Assembly: GCF_043290135.1 (NCBI RefSeq)
Contig: NC_134710.1
Location: 139,758,332-139,822,331 of the forward strand
DNA: 64,000 bases
Direction of reading: 5' to 3'
Source: Rhipicephalus microplus
Taxonomy: Eukaryota > Arthropoda > Arachnida > Ixodida > Ixodidae
Shown here: positions 21,373 to 32,864 of the stretch, piece after piece
Layout of the letters: each line of letters begins with the position of its first letter
How positions within the stretch are numbered: position 1 is the first letter of the stretch
The notes under the pieces: generated by a model
Told to the model about the DNA's origin: nothing
What the model saw: the letters and a program-made list of their open reading frames with translations, nothing else
Databases searched by the model: none
Program-made: the position numbers and the translations under genes

Positions 21373-24056
21373 GTGCTCATCAACGCTCTGTACCTCGGAT
21401 ACACGCTGTCTTCATGTGCTGTCAAGCAAATTCGGCTATCCTTGTGATACAGTGTAGTACCTACATCTGCTACAAATGCTTCACAGCGACCGCCGTATTG
21501 CGCATTCCTCATTCTGTTTTGTACCTGGTTTGCTTGAACGGTATGCATAAAAGAGACTGGGGGTGCCATCATGGATGGTCGGAGACCACCATGTTCATGT
21601 TTTTAATCGCAGGTATAGGCGCCGCAGTAGCCTCGTGGGCTAGTTGGCTATAGAGCAGGTGAAATGACGATGTTGACAGTATGGTGCACCTTGAGAGTCT
21701 ATAGACTAGCCCTTCGGGCATAAGAGAGATCGATTTCAACGTGTTCTCATTCCTATAACAACAAAAGAAACAACACGAAAAAAATCTAGGGACAGAGCAT
21801 GGTGACAGGGCAGTCAGCCTCTAGCGTTGTTCTCAACGCTTACATTTGCAAATGCGAAGAAACTATGAAAGCGCATAAAGACCGGTTGGTGGAAGGTTTA
21901 GTCTAGCTGGCTGCTAGACTTACCGATGCTTTCTGCTTGCCGCACGGTATGGCGACCTTCCGGCTGCATTGTGGCCTTTGGTGTGCGGCGGCAGCGACAC
22001 CTGAAATTCCGTTGCCGTGCGATGGCGTGCACGATTAGCTAGCCGCTTGCTATACAACTTCCGGGTGGCACAGCAAACAAGTACAACGGTGAATCCACTG
22101 CGGCCGAGATGGTCATCATAAACAGCCGCTTTTCATCCCGTGCTTCCTCCATACTTGAAGCATATAAACCTAACACCTACAACCACTCACTCGAATACAG
22201 GGTAGTGAAGCGATCCATGCACTGGTTGTTTCCTCTCACTTTTCTATCTTACATAAAGACGTTCTCGTGTTACGTAGAAAAAAAATATTAGTTGCAATGT
22301 ATCTGTGGTATGTAAAACGATAGATTACAGTTACTTCGGTTTATTCATGCTTTAAAAAAAGCGACGTGGCAATAGGTGTTTGAAAATTGTCAAATGTTAA
22401 ACAATAGTGTTTGAAATGTGTAGTAATGGCAAAAAAACGTGTAAACTGAAATCATGATTTTATCTCCAGCGAAAAGACAAGGCTGCACTGGTGACTTCAA
22501 CATGTGGAGATGTCACTATGCTGAAAGTTTTGAAATTTTAGGTGGGTGCCAAAGCTGCCAACTGTGTCGGCCGTACGTGCCTTGTAGAGAATGACGTGGC
22601 AAAAGTGAGCAGTACAACTTTCCGGTCGTGCAGAAAATGTTTGATTCAACTGTCGCATGTTGAGTTTTGAGGCATATCTTCTTCAAGCATATGTCACATT
22701 CTGTCGCCCTTTTCTCTTGCGTCTATGCCCCTTCCCCCCCCCCTCATTTTTTTATTTGAATGAGTTAAGACAGTGACGTAGTTGTTTTTCATATGCATAC
22801 TCCGTTACACACATCATGTGCAACGCTTTGAAAGCTATGCAATAGGTTTGGTTTCGGTCAGCAAAGTGCATTACTGTGCGCGCCTCGTGCTTAGATTTCA
22901 TCATTGTAAACGTGACCTCCACAATTGGTTCCGGTGCGCGCTACCAAAACTAATCTTTGAGGCCACGCTAAGCGACCAAAACAAGCTATTGACAACTGCA
23001 TAAATAACACAGTTTGTGTATTTCTAAGGCACGAAGCATGTTGATTTATTACTTAGTCTATAGACGAAATAAAAACCATATCAAGCCTGGTAAAATGATT
23101 TAATTATTTCTTGGCGCGAACGTATCTACTTCAAGAAGTCTCACTAGTTTCCATTGCATTGCACTTGATGCATGAAACAGGAGCATAAGTTTAAAAGGTG
23201 GCAGTTTTACATGTGAAGCACATTGGGGTTTACTTGCTAACTAAAATTATTTACTATTTAATTTTCTTTGTAAGATAGCCAATCCTAAACTGTGCTGCAG
23301 AATAGCGTGGCACTCCGGTTGTTTCACAAAAGCATGCGCGAAAGAATACGCAGTTATTTTAGGTGTTGCAACAATGCATTTACCGCAGAAGTGCTTCATG
23401 TTGAGGTCCGACAGACTGTTGGGGCGACCCACGCTATTCGACTGGGCCTACGTGCATTAGATCTTTCTATGGAGCTGCTGTATATAGTCCCCGAGAGCTC
23501 TTCTTGGGAGTCGTCGCGCGCACGAGGGGACAAAGGGGGAGCAGGGGGCGCAAAGCCTGCCCCATACCTTAATAGCGGTGGGGCCGCTGCAATGAACTTC
23601 GCCCCCCCCCCCCCCAAGAAAAACTCTGCGCACTCCTATTATGGGAGTCAATACTCCAGATGTAATCCATTTCTCCTACACGAAAGTGAACAGCGTTCCT
23701 ATCTCTCTCTTTATCTCACCTTGGTAATATGTTCGAACATGATCTCAGCAGTTCCCCAGAGACTGGTTCTGTACACTGAATGATAAAGGCCTCACCTATG
23801 CTCAAAAACAAGCTGCTGGTAAGTGAATGCAACTAGTTACTGAGCCAAATACGTGAAAAATCGTTGCCACTTGAGCAGAAGCCTCAATAAGAGGACTTGC
23901 CTTCATCAGGGCAGCAACTTATTTCCTTTTCCAGCGTTCTTTTGCAATTCTCAATCACCGACTCGAGTTCCCACCAAGAGTGATGGAGGATAACTGCAAG
24001 CTGTTCAACAATTTCTCATCACTTTCAAGACTCCATTTTTATACAACGGCAAGGAC
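21373..24056. other. no gene recognised
   Basis: Anonymous DNA with C-runs at 22733-22743 and 23606-23619. No coding domain or bounded element was found on either strand. Confidence 0.45.
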
Positions 24057-24060
24057 ATAC

Positions 24061-24747
24061 TGTTACGCCTGGGAGTCCAGACCGAACGCCATTGCCTCTG
24101 CAAAGGCAATCTGTGTTACTGCCAGCGAGCGAGCCTGCCTGCCACCATTACCACAACGACGTAATCAACCCTGGCGGCGCCGGTGTATCTTGCGCAACAC
24201 ACGGCAAGCTCCCTCAACCCACGGGCCCGATAGCAGCCCGACGATGCAATCGATGCCATCCAGTCTGGCGAGTCTTGTGCAACGCGTGGCAACACTACTC
24301 GCTCATGGGTGCAACCCAGCGCAGCGGCTCCGGATTGGGGGATCATGATGCCCCCCAGCGCTTGGTACCGATTTGAGGCAGCTGACGCCACCAGCAGCTG
24401 TTCTGATTGGACGTTGCTGACGTAAGGGAACACCCGGGGCCTATAAGGAAGCAAGTGGCGCGATGCCATGCAGCAGAACTACGAGTCAGAGAAAAGACGA
24501 CAGTGTTAGAGCGTCCGAAGACATCTCGGCTCTTCGAGTCCTTAAGCTGTCGGCCCCAGTGTCGAATATGTAACGCCTCTATTTCTGTGCTGTACATAAA
24601 CCTTGCAAGTCACCGCCCTCTTGCCCGCTCGCCTATCAGCTCTGCGCAAAAGCAGCCACGAGCTGAAAAACGCGCTATCGAACAACCTTGGTGGCCCGTG
24701 GCCTCGGCGCACTATGCAACAGTGTCGGCGACAGTAGAGTCGTAACA
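24061..24747 (+). mobile_element. solo LTR with 4-bp TSD
   Basis: The 687-bp segment starts TGTTACG and ends CGTAACA, a perfect 7-bp terminal inverted repeat of the TG...CA type. It is flanked by the 4-bp duplication ATAC (24057-24060 and 24748-24751). A TATA-like cctataagg lies at about 24439. No pol sequence adjoins, so this is the product of LTR-LTR recombination of a gypsy-type retrotransposon. Orientation follows the TATA-like box. Confidence 0.85.
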
Positions 24748-24900
24748 ATACGGAGTCATCATCTGTCGTAAGCAAGTGACTGACTGAAGAAAAATGGAAC
24801 TAATTGATCAAATTGAAAAGTGTGTTCGGCGAAAGCCCGTGCCCATTGAGACGGGTCGGTGTTAATGGTACGCGATGTGCACGTCTCCCTTCTTGCATAA

Positions 24901-27042
24901 CCCCTACCGCTCGATTGGAAAACGGCCTTAGTAACTTTCATCCCTAAATCAGGCAAATCTGTAAATATCGACAATCTCAGACCAATTTCCCTAACCTCAT
25001 GCGTAGGGAAACTTATGGAAGCCATGGTCCGGGACAGGCTCTCTGAATACTTAGAGGCCCGACACACATTTGCAGACACTATGTACGGCTTTCGCCCACA
25101 TCGCTCTGCTCAGGACATCCTCCTGCAACTCCATCGTGACGTTGTCGAACCGGTCGAACATCCCAGTGACGACAAGGTAGTCCTCGCCTTAGATCTCAAG
25201 GGAGCTTTCGATAACGTTACCCATGACATCATCCTTACCAACCTATCACAAACAAACTGTGGGCATAATGCTTTTAGGTACGTCCGCCAATTCCTCATAG
25301 AACGGCAGACATACCTGCGTATTCAAGGCAAGGAGCATGGACCGTACCCCCTCGGTACGCGCGGAACACCACAGGGAGCAGTCCTCTCCCCTCTTCTGTT
25401 CAATCTTGCCATGGCTCACCTTCCCTCATTGCTAAACGATGTCCCAGGCGTGCAGCACGCTCTGTACGCCGACGACATCACGCTATGGGCAACTCAGGGT
25501 TTCCTTGGTAGCATCGAGACATGTCTGCAACATGCCGCGTCGATAGTTGACAGCTACGCCCGCGGCTGCGGTCTCGAATGCTCACCCACCAAATCGGAAT
25601 ACGTGCATCTTCGCCCCAAACCGAACGACACGACACAAATTGAACTCACCTTGTGTAACAGGGCCATTCCGGAACGCGACGAAATCAGAGTCCTGGGACT
25701 CTTCATACACAAACACCGCAAAATTGACACCACTCTGCGCAAACTACGCACTGTGGGGGATCAGGTGGGCCGCATGATCCGCCGGGTTTCGAACAAGCGA
25801 GGAGGTCTCAAGAGCCGTGCTGCTCTGCGCCTCGCCAACGCTTTCGTGACCAGCCGGATCCTTTATTCGACACCTTACCTGCGTCTGCGTAAATGCGACG
25901 AGAATACACTAGACTGTATACTCCGCAAAATTTACAAACGTGCCCTAGACCTCCCCATCTCAACGTCGAACCAACGTCTCGCAGACCTGGGCATGACAAA
26001 CACGTACGGGGAACTTAAAGAGGCTCATCTCAATAACCAGTACCTGCGCCTTAGTAGGTCTCAGGATGGGAACAACCTCCTACACCGCCTCCACATTACC
26101 AACACCCACAAGGTGGAAGAGCGTACCGCGATCCCCGAGGATTGGCGTGGTGCACTGATCATTCCGCCTCTGCCCCAAAACATGACAAATGGGACTCACG
26201 ATGGGCGGCGTACAGCGCGGGCTACAGCCCTACAGCAACGCTATGGCTCACGCCCGGGAGTCTTCTACACGGACGCATCCGGCCCCCACCACGGCGGGTG
26301 GTACACGGCCGCTGTGGTTCACCAAAACGTACCTATTCAAGGGCTCACCTTTCGAGCACCGGACATCACACACGCGGAGGAGGTCGCCATAGCCCTCGCC
26401 GCAGCGGACCCCGCATCTCGGATAATTATTACCGATTCGCGGAGGGCGTGCCAAAATCTCACACGGGGTTGCATCAATGATCGCGCCGCCGAAATCCTTA
26501 AGCGATGCTATTATCTAGATCGCCCAAATCCACGCACCGTCATCTGGACTCCTGCTCATACGGGGCTAGTTGGAAACGAGGCTGCAGATGCCTCGGCCCG
26601 CGCGCTTAATTACCGGGACCCGCCTCGCCCTCCATCGCCTGATGTTCCAGAACCCATTCCGGCTACCTCTTTCAGAGAAATCACCGCTATGTACAAATCG
26701 AACAGGCTCCGCTTCCCACCCCCAGCATCGGGCCTGCCCAAGAAGGACGAGCGCTGGCTCCTCCGTCTCTATACCAATACAGTATTGTGCCCGGCGATAC
26801 TCAAACATTTCAATCCGGCATTCTCTGGGGAATGCCCGCACTGTGACCATCCGTTCGCGGATACTTTCCATATGGTGTGGGCATGCCCCTCAAATCCGGC
26901 GGTCCCGCCACTTCCTTCCCCTTCCCTCCCTACCCGAGAGAGCTGGGAGGCTGCCCTGCTCGGTTGCTCGACCCTAGAAGACCAGCGTGCCCTAGTGGCC
27001 CGAGCGCGTGCTGCAGCAGAAGCCACAGGGGTCCCGGACTAG
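24901..27042 (+). CDS. I-type LINE polyprotein C-terminal part: RT, RNase H and CCHC-like zinc region
   Basis: The frame is open without interruption from the element boundary at 24901 to the stop at 27040-27042 (713 codons). The first ATG is at 25015. RT motifs, residues counted from that ATG, are LALDLKGAFDNVTHD (57-71), GTPQGAVLSPLLFNLAM (117-133) and the catalytic YADD (151-154, nt 25465). An RNase H domain follows: FYTDASG (about nt 26262-26282), then HAEEVAIALAAAD, IITDSRRACQNL and WTPAHTGLVGNEAAD, so the Asp/Glu/Asp and His/Asp positions all look present. The C-terminus has CPHCDHPFADTFHMVWACP, a zinc-knuckle-like end. The combination RT + RNase H + CCHC places it in the I group. It is probably a recent insertion, but cannot move alone without its endonuclease. 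Confidence 0.88.
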   Translation, partial: PLPLDWKTALVTFIPKSGKSVNIDNLRPISLTSCVGKLMEAMVRDRLSEYLEARHTFADTMYGFRPHRSAQDILLQLHRDVVEPVEHPSDDKVVLALDLKGAFDNVTHDIILTNLSQTNCGHNAFRYVRQFLIERQTYLRIQGKEHGPYPLGTRGTPQGAVLSPLLFNLAMAHLPSLLNDVPGVQHALYADDITLWATQGFLGSIETCLQHAASIVDSYARGCGLECSPTKSEYVHLRPKPNDTTQIELTLCNRAIPERDEIRVLGLFIHKHRKIDTTLRKLRTVGDQVGRMIRRVSNKRGGLKSRAALRLANAFVTSRILYSTPYLRLRKCDENTLDCILRKIYKRALDLPISTSNQRLADLGMTNTYGELKEAHLNNQYLRLSRSQDGNNLLHRLHITNTHKVEERTAIPEDWRGALIIPPLPQNMTNGTHDGRRTARATALQQRYGSRPGVFYTDASGPHHGGWYTAAVVHQNVPIQGLTFRAPDITHAEEVAIALAAADPASRIIITDSRRACQNLTRGCINDRAAEILKRCYYLDRPNPRTVIWTPAHTGLVGNEAADASARALNYRDPPRPPSPDVPEPIPATSFREITAMYKSNRLRFPPPASGLPKKDERWLLRLYTNTVLCPAILKHFNPAFSGECPHCDHPFADTFHMVWACPSNPAVPPLPSPSLPTRESWEAALLGCSTLEDQRALVARARAAAEATGVPD

Positions 27043-27136
27043 GGACTCCTCCTAGATTTTGTAAGGGGCCGGCCCTTAAAGCCGTCCCCAACTCTCTCCT
27101 GTCAACTGAGTTAATAAAGTTTACTACCTACCTACC
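24901..27136 (+). mobile_element. I-type LINE, 5'-truncated, with candidate 7-bp TSD
   Basis: The coding frame begins exactly after TGCATAA (24894-24900), and the 3' (TACC)n tail is followed by the same TGCATAA at 27137-27143, which I take as the TSD. The 3' end has AATAAAGTTTACTACCTACC. The endonuclease and any ORF1 are missing through 5' truncation. Confidence 0.82.
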
Positions 27137-27143
27137 TGCATAA

Positions 27144-27700
27144 TAAACGTAGCCGCGCGCGCCGCTCACCGCTGAAGCATTTCGTGCAGATTGACCAGCG
27201 AAGCTTAAACATGCCGACTCGGTTATCATGGTCTGTGATCTATCGAAGTGCTTTCTATTGTAACTTTTGATTATTAGATCACTTCCTTTAAGAAATGAGC
27301 ACTTTCACACTTTGCATTTGGTGACGTTAGCCCAAAGGATATTAAGCACATCTAAAAGTTGTTTAGGGGTGGCGCTTCATGCTGCAGTTGGTATCATCAC
27401 AAGTTATATGGCTGACTCTTCAAGGTAATGTATGCTAGCATCCACGGCACGCCCTGACACAGCCGGTCATTGCGAGTATATGAGACACGCAAGGCTATAG
27501 CCTTAATAAGGGGCCCCGCTGTGCACGCCCTCAATGCACTGCTGCTTGGTTAAACGCCTCGTGGACGCTCTTCTGAATTTCACGTGCCTTTAAAACAAAT
27601 GAGGTTGTTCTCGCGCTCTCCCACAGAGGCCAATTACGATCGGAAGGCAGTGCAAAGAAGTATGAAAGAGTCCCCTCCCACAACTACCCCGCTTATCCTC
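27144..27700. other. no gene recognised
   Basis: Anonymous DNA; no domain or bounded repeat. Confidence 0.4.
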
Positions 27701-27797
27701 TTCATGGGTTTTTGTATGCATGCACACATACACATACAAAAAGTAAAAGTTGGGGTAGGTTTGTACCCCTCAAACGAACCCCCCGGCTTGGCCACTG
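27701..27797. mobile_element. hAT-like MITE right end
   Basis: The end reads ccccggcttggccactg, so the reverse complement begins CAGTGGCCAAGCCGGGG followed by a GGTTCG/GTACAAACC segment and a tatgtgtatgtgtgcat core. This is the same organisation as the complete MITE at 29730-29902. The left end and TSD were not found. Confidence 0.45.
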
Positions 27798-29729
27798 CGT
27801 TCTACTAAGGAGTCTGGCATTGCCCAGCAGTGGCATCCCAGGTCTAACCAAGCTTGTGCAAGCGTGGAAAGTTTGGCTACTGTGAGCACGAGGAGTGACT
27901 TTACTGCATAGCTTTAGAACAAAGTGGCAGACCTATCGCAGTTCGGCTCCTTGTGAAAGCATAGACAGGGACACTGCCATCAGTATTAAAACTTGATCAA
28001 GTGCCATGGTGCCGTTTAGAACAGAGTGTCCATAGTAAAACCACAAATGGACGGCTCTGCCCGGTGAGATGGGCTGGGTTTCGTTGGAAGAAAGGCACAC
28101 AGAAAAATTACCTTTCAGTAAAAGCATGTTACAAAAAAGCTACGGTGCAGATTTCCTCTGAGTACTGCACACGCTTGAGCGAGCATTATGTTGTTCGAAA
28201 GGTAGAGGACAACTCTCAGCTTGAGCATTTCACTATGCTCGTCGGACTCTGGCCACGATACCTGTACTATGCCCTTTTTCGAGTCCCATACATGGGTAAA
28301 CTGCGTCACGTATGGGTGTACAAATTATTACGGCGAAAGTAGGTGTGCTTTTTTTTTTTACAATCAAGGTGTTTTTTCAGGGGCCTTCGTATATCGGAAA
28401 TGGATAGTTGCCACTACTCAAAACTCGCACTACTACTCCCACCACTCCCGCCACTTCATTCACCCACTTCATCCTACTTCAACCTGCTACAGCCTAACTT
28501 CAAAGAAATCCTACTTCATTTGACCAATAATTGGCGAAGCGAAGGCTTCTTTGCAAGCCGAAAGCTTTGCCGTTTCATCAATGTCCGCTATGCACAGCTG
28601 GTTGATTTCATTTCTTTTTTCATTTCCAGTCTGAGAAGCGGTACCCACAAAGATGAGTGCTGTGGGTGAACGCTGTAAATCTGGTGGATAAAAGAGGACA
28701 CCTCAATATGGCAGCTAAGTGTATTTGAAGATTTGCAGCGAGCACTTTTTAAGAGGCGTCACATTTTGACCTGTATATAATTACTGCAAACGAGTTTCCT
28801 GGTATGTTTTCCACACGAACAGCCTTGACCACAGAGAAGCTTAATGCCAAATATGCGAAGCTACTTGTGCTCCAAAACAGGTTCATTTACATGGCAGAGT
28901 TAACCCTATCGAAATTTAAAGTCTTTCTTTCTTAGTTTATTAAGAAGAATATTGAAATTGTCCACAGGGACATGGCTAAAAGCAAACATTGCCTGACTGG
29001 GCTATGCCACCCATACAACAGTAGCAGCAGACGGACATTTACAAGCATTACACCATACATGGAAATCAATCTACACTTGTCTTGCACAGATGGAAGTAAA
29101 GAGTAAATTGGGTGACCATTATGTGCAGATTTTTGCGAAGAGGTACAAAAGCCAGGGGGCTCCACGTTTGAGTTGACTGTTGTAGACACCGACGCGTTCT
29201 AATTATCGGGAGTTTTTCCCCACAGAAATACACAGCGCAGTGCTGTAACCAGGCCATCAGTTTGAATTAACTATAAGTTTGAATTAACCGAGCTGGAATT
29301 AACGAGATTTTGCTCCATTGTCACAAGAGAAAGTACACGAAAAATGGGAAGCATACCAAATTAGGAAATCAGTGTTGAAGGTAGGTCCTAGTCTAGGCCA
29401 AAATCAAAGATGCAAGCAATCACTGGCCAGCTGGAATATGTGACAAAAAAAAAGGAGCGTTTGAATATACATGGAACCATTCAAAGTCCCTAGGGAAAAA
29501 AAATTAAACAGTCCAATATGACATTACATACACAAACAGAAACCATTTGTAGGGCCAAGACATACTATATATATAGAAAAAATAGTCGAATCTCTAGAAA
29601 ATTATGATGAAATGAGCAGACACAGAAAGCTGAATAAAGAAAATAAAATAAATTAAGAAACAAATTTTGAACTAGAGCACCTGAACAGGAGGTAGCAATT
29701 CCTGTATGCACTTGAACAATACTGGATGA
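27798..29729. other. no gene recognised
   Basis: Anonymous sequence with only short frames. No supported gene. Confidence 0.45.
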
Positions 29730-29902
29730 CAGAGGCATAGCCAGTTTTTTCAGGAGGGAGGGAGGGATACCTATACTCTATGTACGTTCACGTATGTGTT
29801 TGTGTGCATATTACATATACACAAGCAAAATTGAAAAAACTTCAGGGGGGGGGGGGGGCTTGAACTTTCCAACCACCTTCCCTCTCCTTGGCTATGCCTC
29901 TG
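29730..29902. mobile_element. 173-bp hAT-like MITE with 14-bp TIRs
   Basis: Perfect terminal inverted repeats CAGAGGCATAGCCA / TGGCTATGCCTCTG bound the element. The interior has G-rich arms (a G12-13 run at about 29846) and a tatgtgtttgtgtgcat core. The flanking 8-mers CTGGATGA and CTGGGCAA agree at 5 of 8 positions, consistent with an old 8-bp TSD. The CAG start and 8-bp target site suggest the hAT superfamily. Confidence 0.75.
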
Positions 29903-29984
29903 CTGGGCAAAATAAACTTATTAGAGCACTTTGGTCAAATACAAACGATGTACTAGAGGTAGGAGGCAACTGGTGACAAAGAAA

Positions 29985-30445
29985 AATCAAGCCCTGTAAA
30001 CTGCTTGGAATAATGTCAGTAGTGTACAGAATAGCTATGCAAACCCCTAAACGAAGCTTCAATTATGGACAGGAAGCAAAAGTATACAAGTGGGACTGCA
30101 GAATGAATCTGGAATGACCAAGCACATAGCTGCTAACCTGTTTGTATATATAGTCACACACTGCATATAAATATCCAAAGAGAACAGATAATTACATAGT
30201 CTATCTGGATATTAGTGATGCATATGATAATATTAACATCAATAGTCTACGAACCATTCTAAGAAACTATGGATCTGGAAGGAGTAGCATTAAGTTTCAT
30301 GAGGAGATATATCAAAATGACTCTTCAGCTTAAAGGGGAAGGGATAACTAACAACACATCAGTAGCTTTCCAGAGAGGACTCCACCAGGGGTGCCCACTA
30401 TCACCAATCATGCTTATGATATACGTAGGGCTCAGTGTTTTCAGG
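29985..30445 (+). pseudogene. LINE RT relic related to the 33.6-kb family
   Basis: Fragments in changing frames include IMSVVYRIAMQ, matching TSVIYRLAMQ in the 33.6-kb copy, and YLDISDAYDNIN, matching FLDIKGAYD. FMRRYIKMTLQLKGE and FQRGLHQGCPLSPIMLMIYV correspond to the KRGLRQGCPLSPLLFMMYL block. The sequence stops before the YADD motif where unrelated DNA begins. The decay is advanced. Confidence 0.7.
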
Positions 30446-30788
30446 CAGATTCGAAAAAAAAATCGAAAAAATTCTATAAACATTTATCGGTACAATTTTT
30501 GACAATTTGGATTCATCTGATTAACTACGACTTTAAAAGGGAATTTTGAACATTCAAAGCGCATTTTCAAAGCTGAAAATTTTCAATCGAAAGGAACGCA
30601 CCTCTATCAGTGGCATCAACCTCGTAATGTATACTTGCATCTATTAGAAACAAACATAGGTGTTCTGTGTTCAAGTGCTTGTGCTTGTATGTATATTTTT
30701 GTGTGCTCCAACCTTCCAGACAACTAAAATACACATGGTGCGTTCGCATTTTTTTGTGTTCAGATATCATTCCATCTAAGACTTTGGA
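30446..30788. other. no gene recognised
   Basis: AT-rich DNA interrupting the LINE relic; nothing identified. Confidence 0.4.
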
Positions 30789-30910
30789 GTATTAATATTA
30801 ATAATAATAATAATAGTAATAAATCCTTTATTTTTTCATCAAGAAGATAAGGTAACATTGCAGAAAAAGCTGGGAAGCAGCTCGACCAGCTCATGCACCC
30901 CCCCCCCCCT
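30789..30910 (-). mobile_element. retroelement 3' end with (ATT)n tail
   Basis: On the minus strand the sequence passes from gagctgcttcccagc through AATAAAGG into a run of ATT trinucleotides ending near 30795, the layout of a LINE/CR1-type 3' terminus. No coding part is recognisable beyond it. Confidence 0.4.
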
Positions 30911-31261
30911 CAAAAGTACACTTTGGCGAGTTCACAGCAGTACAAACCAACAGCTTCATTATTTTAACAGGGCAAATAAAAAGGAAACGAGAAGAAATGA
31001 AAGGATTGAGAAGCAGGATTATTAGCAACAATGCAAAGCCTATTCATGCCAAATATAAGTAACAAGAACACATTCCAATAATTTATAATGTAAAATTAGA
31101 CACCGAAGTTGAATAGGAGATTCACAAGAAACAAACTCTGATAAATGCTGAATTTCCTGGACACAAATAAACTCCGATAAACACCCTCCGGATTGTAAGA
31201 AAAATATTGGTCTTCCCAGAGCCGGTACATGGAGACATGGGCTGTAGTGTGTCGCGACATA

Positions 31262-32012
31262 TAACGAAAAATTTTAAAAAAGCAATATTTTTTATCGGAA
31301 CGAAAACGTGACCAAAACGTTACCTGTTATTTTGTTCCAGAATGAAACCGAAATTTTTAAAATCCTTTTTTAGTTCACAAAAAAACTAGGCAATCTAAAA
31401 CAACTGCGGTCATGCAATGTGCGCAATAATGCGAATCCCAGAATACAGTATACAGTAATCTCGGACAGGAATTACAAAAGAAAGATGTCCTGATATGGTG
31501 CTAAAAACGAAACTGTGACAAGAAATGTTCACAAGTGGTCATTCGAGTGCCCTGTCACGCTGGCCAGCATGAAGGGGGCATTTTCGGCACTGAAGTTTGT
31601 TTTGTCAGAACAGTGGTCATGCAGATCAGCGAGTCAGCCCATCATCACTCGATGAGGTGCAGCCTCTGACGCCATGCTCCCTCCCTATACACAAGGCATT
31701 GGGCCTGCTCAAAGAATATTGTCATTCACTTTTGAGAAAATAAAGACTATGCATAATTAGAAGAGTACCAGTTCGCACAAGCTGGCAAGAATCCGTGGTA
31801 TAGTTACTTACGCTCCTCTGAGGAACATGGAAAAAAAGTGTTTTGCCCCTGTCCCACTTTCTTAAGAGAAGCGCTAATAATTGTTACTTTAACCTCAAAT
31901 CTTGTATGCAAATAAAAACCATTACAAACAGTTATGGAACTTTTTTTTGTACTGGAATAGAAACGAAGCGCAACTTTTTGCGATGGAACAAAACCAGAAT
32001 CAAAATGAAAAG
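31262..32012 (+). repeat. dispersed repeat, copy B
   Basis: Second copy of the repeat at 5628-6365, same orientation, with the same order of landmarks (A-rich head, CATGCAATGTGCGCAATA, closing caactttttgcgatggaac). Divergence is substantial but the alignment is continuous. It lies inside the interval that separates two parts of a LINE relic. Confidence 0.6.
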
Positions 32013-32139
32013 CATTTCATCCCAACACCTCGATGGGTTGGGAGTCTTTCGAAGCTCGCGAAGCTCAGAGAAAAATCTGCTACCCAAAACGGCTGAGAGA
32101 AATGTATAAAAAAGAGATGGGCATCTAGAATAGTTAGGT

Positions 32140-32370
32140 ACTTATATATAAAAAATGTGGACACACAGTGGAGGACGACAAAGAAGCAAACAGTAAATAA
32201 CTAAGAGATAACAGTAATAGGGCGTACTAAACATGAAGACAGAAACAGAGCACCGGACCGAGACAATGGGGAAAAAAATGGTCACAAGAAGTATATCAGT
32301 AAAGAAAGAGTGAAATACAAAAAAATGTTTTATGACAATTCAAGGGGAAGTTCCCCACTCTTTAAAGGGG
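32140..32370 (+). pseudogene. LINE C-terminal relic (continuation of the 29985 relic)
   Basis: Traces such as VDTQWRTTKKQT (compare VDTKWRKRTRKLT in the 33.6-kb family) and MFYDNSRGSSPLF (compare RIYDNTRGSSLLF) show the downstream part of the same kind of LINE, separated from its RT part by about 1.7 kb of inserted or unrelated DNA. Confidence 0.5.
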
Positions 32371-32864
32371 TACCGACACAAAGTTTCGCAGCTGAGATAG
32401 CCTGCAGTATCGATACCACTCAACATGCGTATATCATCTACAAAATATCAACTGCAAATATAGCTTGGAAAGTATTTTACAGCAATATTGAAGTTTGAAT
32501 ATTGAAGGTATTGACACTACTTAAAGGGACCCCATGGGGACCCCCTTCCGTGATGTCACGATGCTGCAGTTGATGAAACAAGTTATGACATCATAGCTGT
32601 TTTTTTTTTCCACCTGTTCCAGAAGTCTATACTTCTCGGAGGTTGGTCGCGAGGTTCTACAAACGTTGGTTGCAAGAGCGTGGCCGCGGCGCATGCATTG
32701 AAAAGTTTTGTTTGGCAACACTGCAGTCCCATTTTCTATTCGAATGAAATTCTTGATGCAGACTGTGCGGAAGTGCGTCAGTTCTGGGTGCTGGCATGGT
32801 CAAGAGCTGCACACGCTGGGTGGCGCTAGTTGCTCACGGCAGCTAGCGGCAAAAATGATCATGA
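32371..32864. other. no gene recognised
   Basis: Contains the phrase tttaaaggggtaccgacac and aaagggaccccatgg, which look like repeat scraps. No bounded element. Confidence 0.35.

Noticed and set aside
23292..23783. 163-aa plus-strand frame with a proline run
   Set aside because: Crosses a C14 homopolymer, has no recognisable domain, and the composition matches non-coding DNA.
24116..24469. Overlapping frames of about 100 codons within 24.0-24.75 kb
   Set aside because: They lie wholly inside the solo LTR.
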